Part shown: one piece after another, positions 34,203-35,179 of the stretch
Numbering within the stretch: position 1 is the first letter of the stretch
Layout: the number at the start of each line of letters is the position of its first letter
Origin: an uncultured Bacteroidales bacterium
GTDB taxonomy: Bacteria; Bacteroidota; Bacteroidia; Bacteroidales; Paludibacteraceae
Direction of reading: 5' to 3'
DNA: 35,179 bases
Assembly (NCBI GenBank): GCA_947167395.1
Contig: CAMVHW010000004.1
Span: 1 to 35,179 of the forward strand
Position numbers and translations under genes: made by a program
Notes under the pieces: generated by a model
Database searches by the model: none
Seen by the model: only the letters and a program-made list of their open reading frames with translations
What the model was told of the DNA's origin: nothing

Positions 34203-34852
34203 TTATGTTCGGGTAATAATAGAAAATTATAGCCTTCTGCTTGAAGACGAGGAATGAGTGTCGGCAGAACGTTCAGCGTGTTATGTAGCGATTTTATACT
34301 GTCGTGAAAAAGCAGTATGCTGCCGTTTCTGACGTATTTCATAACTATTTGTTCTATTTGTTCAGGAGTATAATTACGATTATAGTCGTGCGTTACTATG
34401 TCCCATAAGACCACCTTATATCCCTGCTTAATCAGCCAATTATATGCTTGTCTTTTCATTTTGCCGTATGGCGGACGGAAGAGTCGTTCGTTAGGCTTTT
34501 GGTCTTGCAAGGTGTCGGCTATGATGGCATCTGTCATTTGTATCTCCGTTTTGTACTGCTCGACCGCTGTTTTCCAGCCCGATATGTGGTGAAAAGTGTG
34601 ATTACCTATATGGTGTCCTCTCTTGATTACTTCTTTTGCCACTTCGGGATACTTGCGAACGTTATCACCCACCCAGAAGAAGGTGGCTTTTATGTTGAAA
34701 CGGTCTAACAGATCCAATACTTGTGGAGTTACTTCGGGTATGGGACCATCATCAAAGGTGAGATAAACGCATTTATGAGCAGTGTTGCCACGCCAAAAGG
34801 CTTCTTTATAAACGTTTTGCAGCCACGATGGGAACTGATAGAGTATTCTCAT
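34193..34852 (-). CDS. Polysaccharide deacetylase (NodB homology)
   Basis: The longest frame begins at 34888, but the ATG at 34852 overlaps the upstream stop as ATGA and gives 219 residues starting MRILYQFPSW, so I use it. NodB motifs are clear: TFDDGP (32-37), the metal-binding H-x3-H in NHTFHH, FRPPYGK, and VVLWDIVTHDY with LLFHDS near the end. It would remove N-acetyl groups from a cell-wall or envelope polysaccharide. No signal peptide is evident after the new start, though the N-terminal amphipathic part could be membrane-associated. Confidence 0.93.
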   Translation of the reverse strand: MRILYQFPSWLQNVYKEAFWRGNTAHKCVYLTFDDGPIPEVTPQVLDLLDRFNIKATFFWVGDNVRKYPEVAKEVIKRGHHIGNHTFHHISGWKTAVEQYKTEIQMTDAIIADTLQDQKPNERLFRPPYGKMKRQAYNWLIKQGYKVVLWDIVTHDYNRNYTPEQIEQIVMKYVRNGSILLFHDSIKSLHNTLNVLPTLIPRLQAEGYNFLLLPEHNLS

Positions 34853-35179
34853 GACGGGTTCATAGGTGATTGAGCATTCACGTCCCAAGCCAAGGCTGAA
34901 GCACCGAGGATAGCAGCGTCAGAGTCTTTGAGAACTTTCACTTTGTCTTTCCAGAATCGAACCACATTCTCGTTCATAGCACGAACAATGGGTTGCAGGA
35001 GTATATCTCCGGCCTTGGTCAGTCCACCGAATAAGACGATGGCTTCAGGTGCGGAGAAGGCGATGAAGTCGGCAAGTTTTTGTCCGAGCAGTGTGCCTGT
35101 ATAGTCAAATATCTCTTTTGCCATTTCGTCGCCTGCCATAGCAGCGTCAAACACGTCTTTGCTGGTTATGGTTTCTCGA
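34849..35179 (-). CDS. ROK-family sugar kinase (glucokinase-like), 5' end beyond window
   Basis: The open frame enters from the right edge and ends at 34849. The 109 visible residues match the C-terminus of ROK glucokinases: a YTGTLLGQKLADF helix, PEAIVLFGGLTKAGD (the conserved GG loop) and DAAILGASALAW. The kinase domain with the ExGH and zinc motifs lies outside the window. The stop overlaps the deacetylase start by ATGA, so the two are translationally coupled. Confidence 0.88.
   Translation of the reverse strand, partial: RETITSKDVFDAAMAGDEMAKEIFDYTGTLLGQKLADFIAFSAPEAIVLFGGLTKAGDILLQPIVRAMNENVVRFWKDKVKVLKDSDAAILGASALAWDVNAQSPMNPS

Noticed and set aside
34853-34888. Upstream ATG adding 12 residues to the deacetylase
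   Set aside because: The ATGA overlap at 34849-34852 is a typical coupled start, and the added residues overlap the kinase tail.

Overview
The window looks like a Bacteroidota chromosome, most likely order Bacteroidales. Four things point there. Upstream regions repeatedly carry the Bacteroidota-type promoter (TTTG-like box, 18-21 nt, then TAnnTTTG). Shine-Dalgarno sites are weak or absent. Several signal peptides are followed directly by Gln, and there is an M28-type glutaminyl cyclase that would act on such N-termini. The gene set also fits (rsfS-ftsH, a YhcH-family protein, a large 'GCDS'-repeat surface protein). No rRNA, tRNA, CRISPR array or insertion sequence was recognised, and no gene-free stretch exceeds 300 bp.

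Left end (1-7384, minus strand): a two-gene unit of a small outer-membrane beta-barrel protein followed 28 bp later by a giant secreted protein. The giant ORF is open for at least 2135 codons and runs off the left edge. It consists of about 36 degenerate ~50-residue repeats centred on G-C-D-S. In its middle, a four-repeat block of exactly 630 bp (210 residues) is present three times in tandem. This is the most unusual object in the window.

Housekeeping core (7568-17031): a plus-strand run of rsfS, ftsH, a two-domain M16 peptidase and a polyprenyl diphosphate synthase meets, tail to tail with a 39-bp overlap, a minus-strand run of prs, glutaminyl cyclase, sufC and a very short sufD.

Metabolic middle (17134-31377): the minus strand carries two tandem AMP-forming acyl-CoA synthetases followed by a TonB-dependent receptor with a shortened plug. 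Upstream of these is an operon yhcH-glgB-nagB (sugar anomerase, glycogen branching, amino-sugar deamination) with a clear promoter and a hairpin terminator. Divergent from it, proA and a TPR/beta-propeller protein run on the plus strand. They converge on a minus-strand cluster of a membrane-anchored TPR protein, ribH, a catalytic-domain-only aspartokinase and manA.

Right end (31489-35179, minus strand): marC, a shortened queG, rpiB and a radical SAM gene form a nested-overlap operon. Upstream is a ROK-family kinase (cut by the right edge) coupled by an ATGA overlap to a polysaccharide deacetylase.

A theme across the window is compaction: many overlapping gene ends and several enzymes (SufD, QueG, LysC, the TonB receptor plug) shorter than their usual family members while keeping their core motifs.
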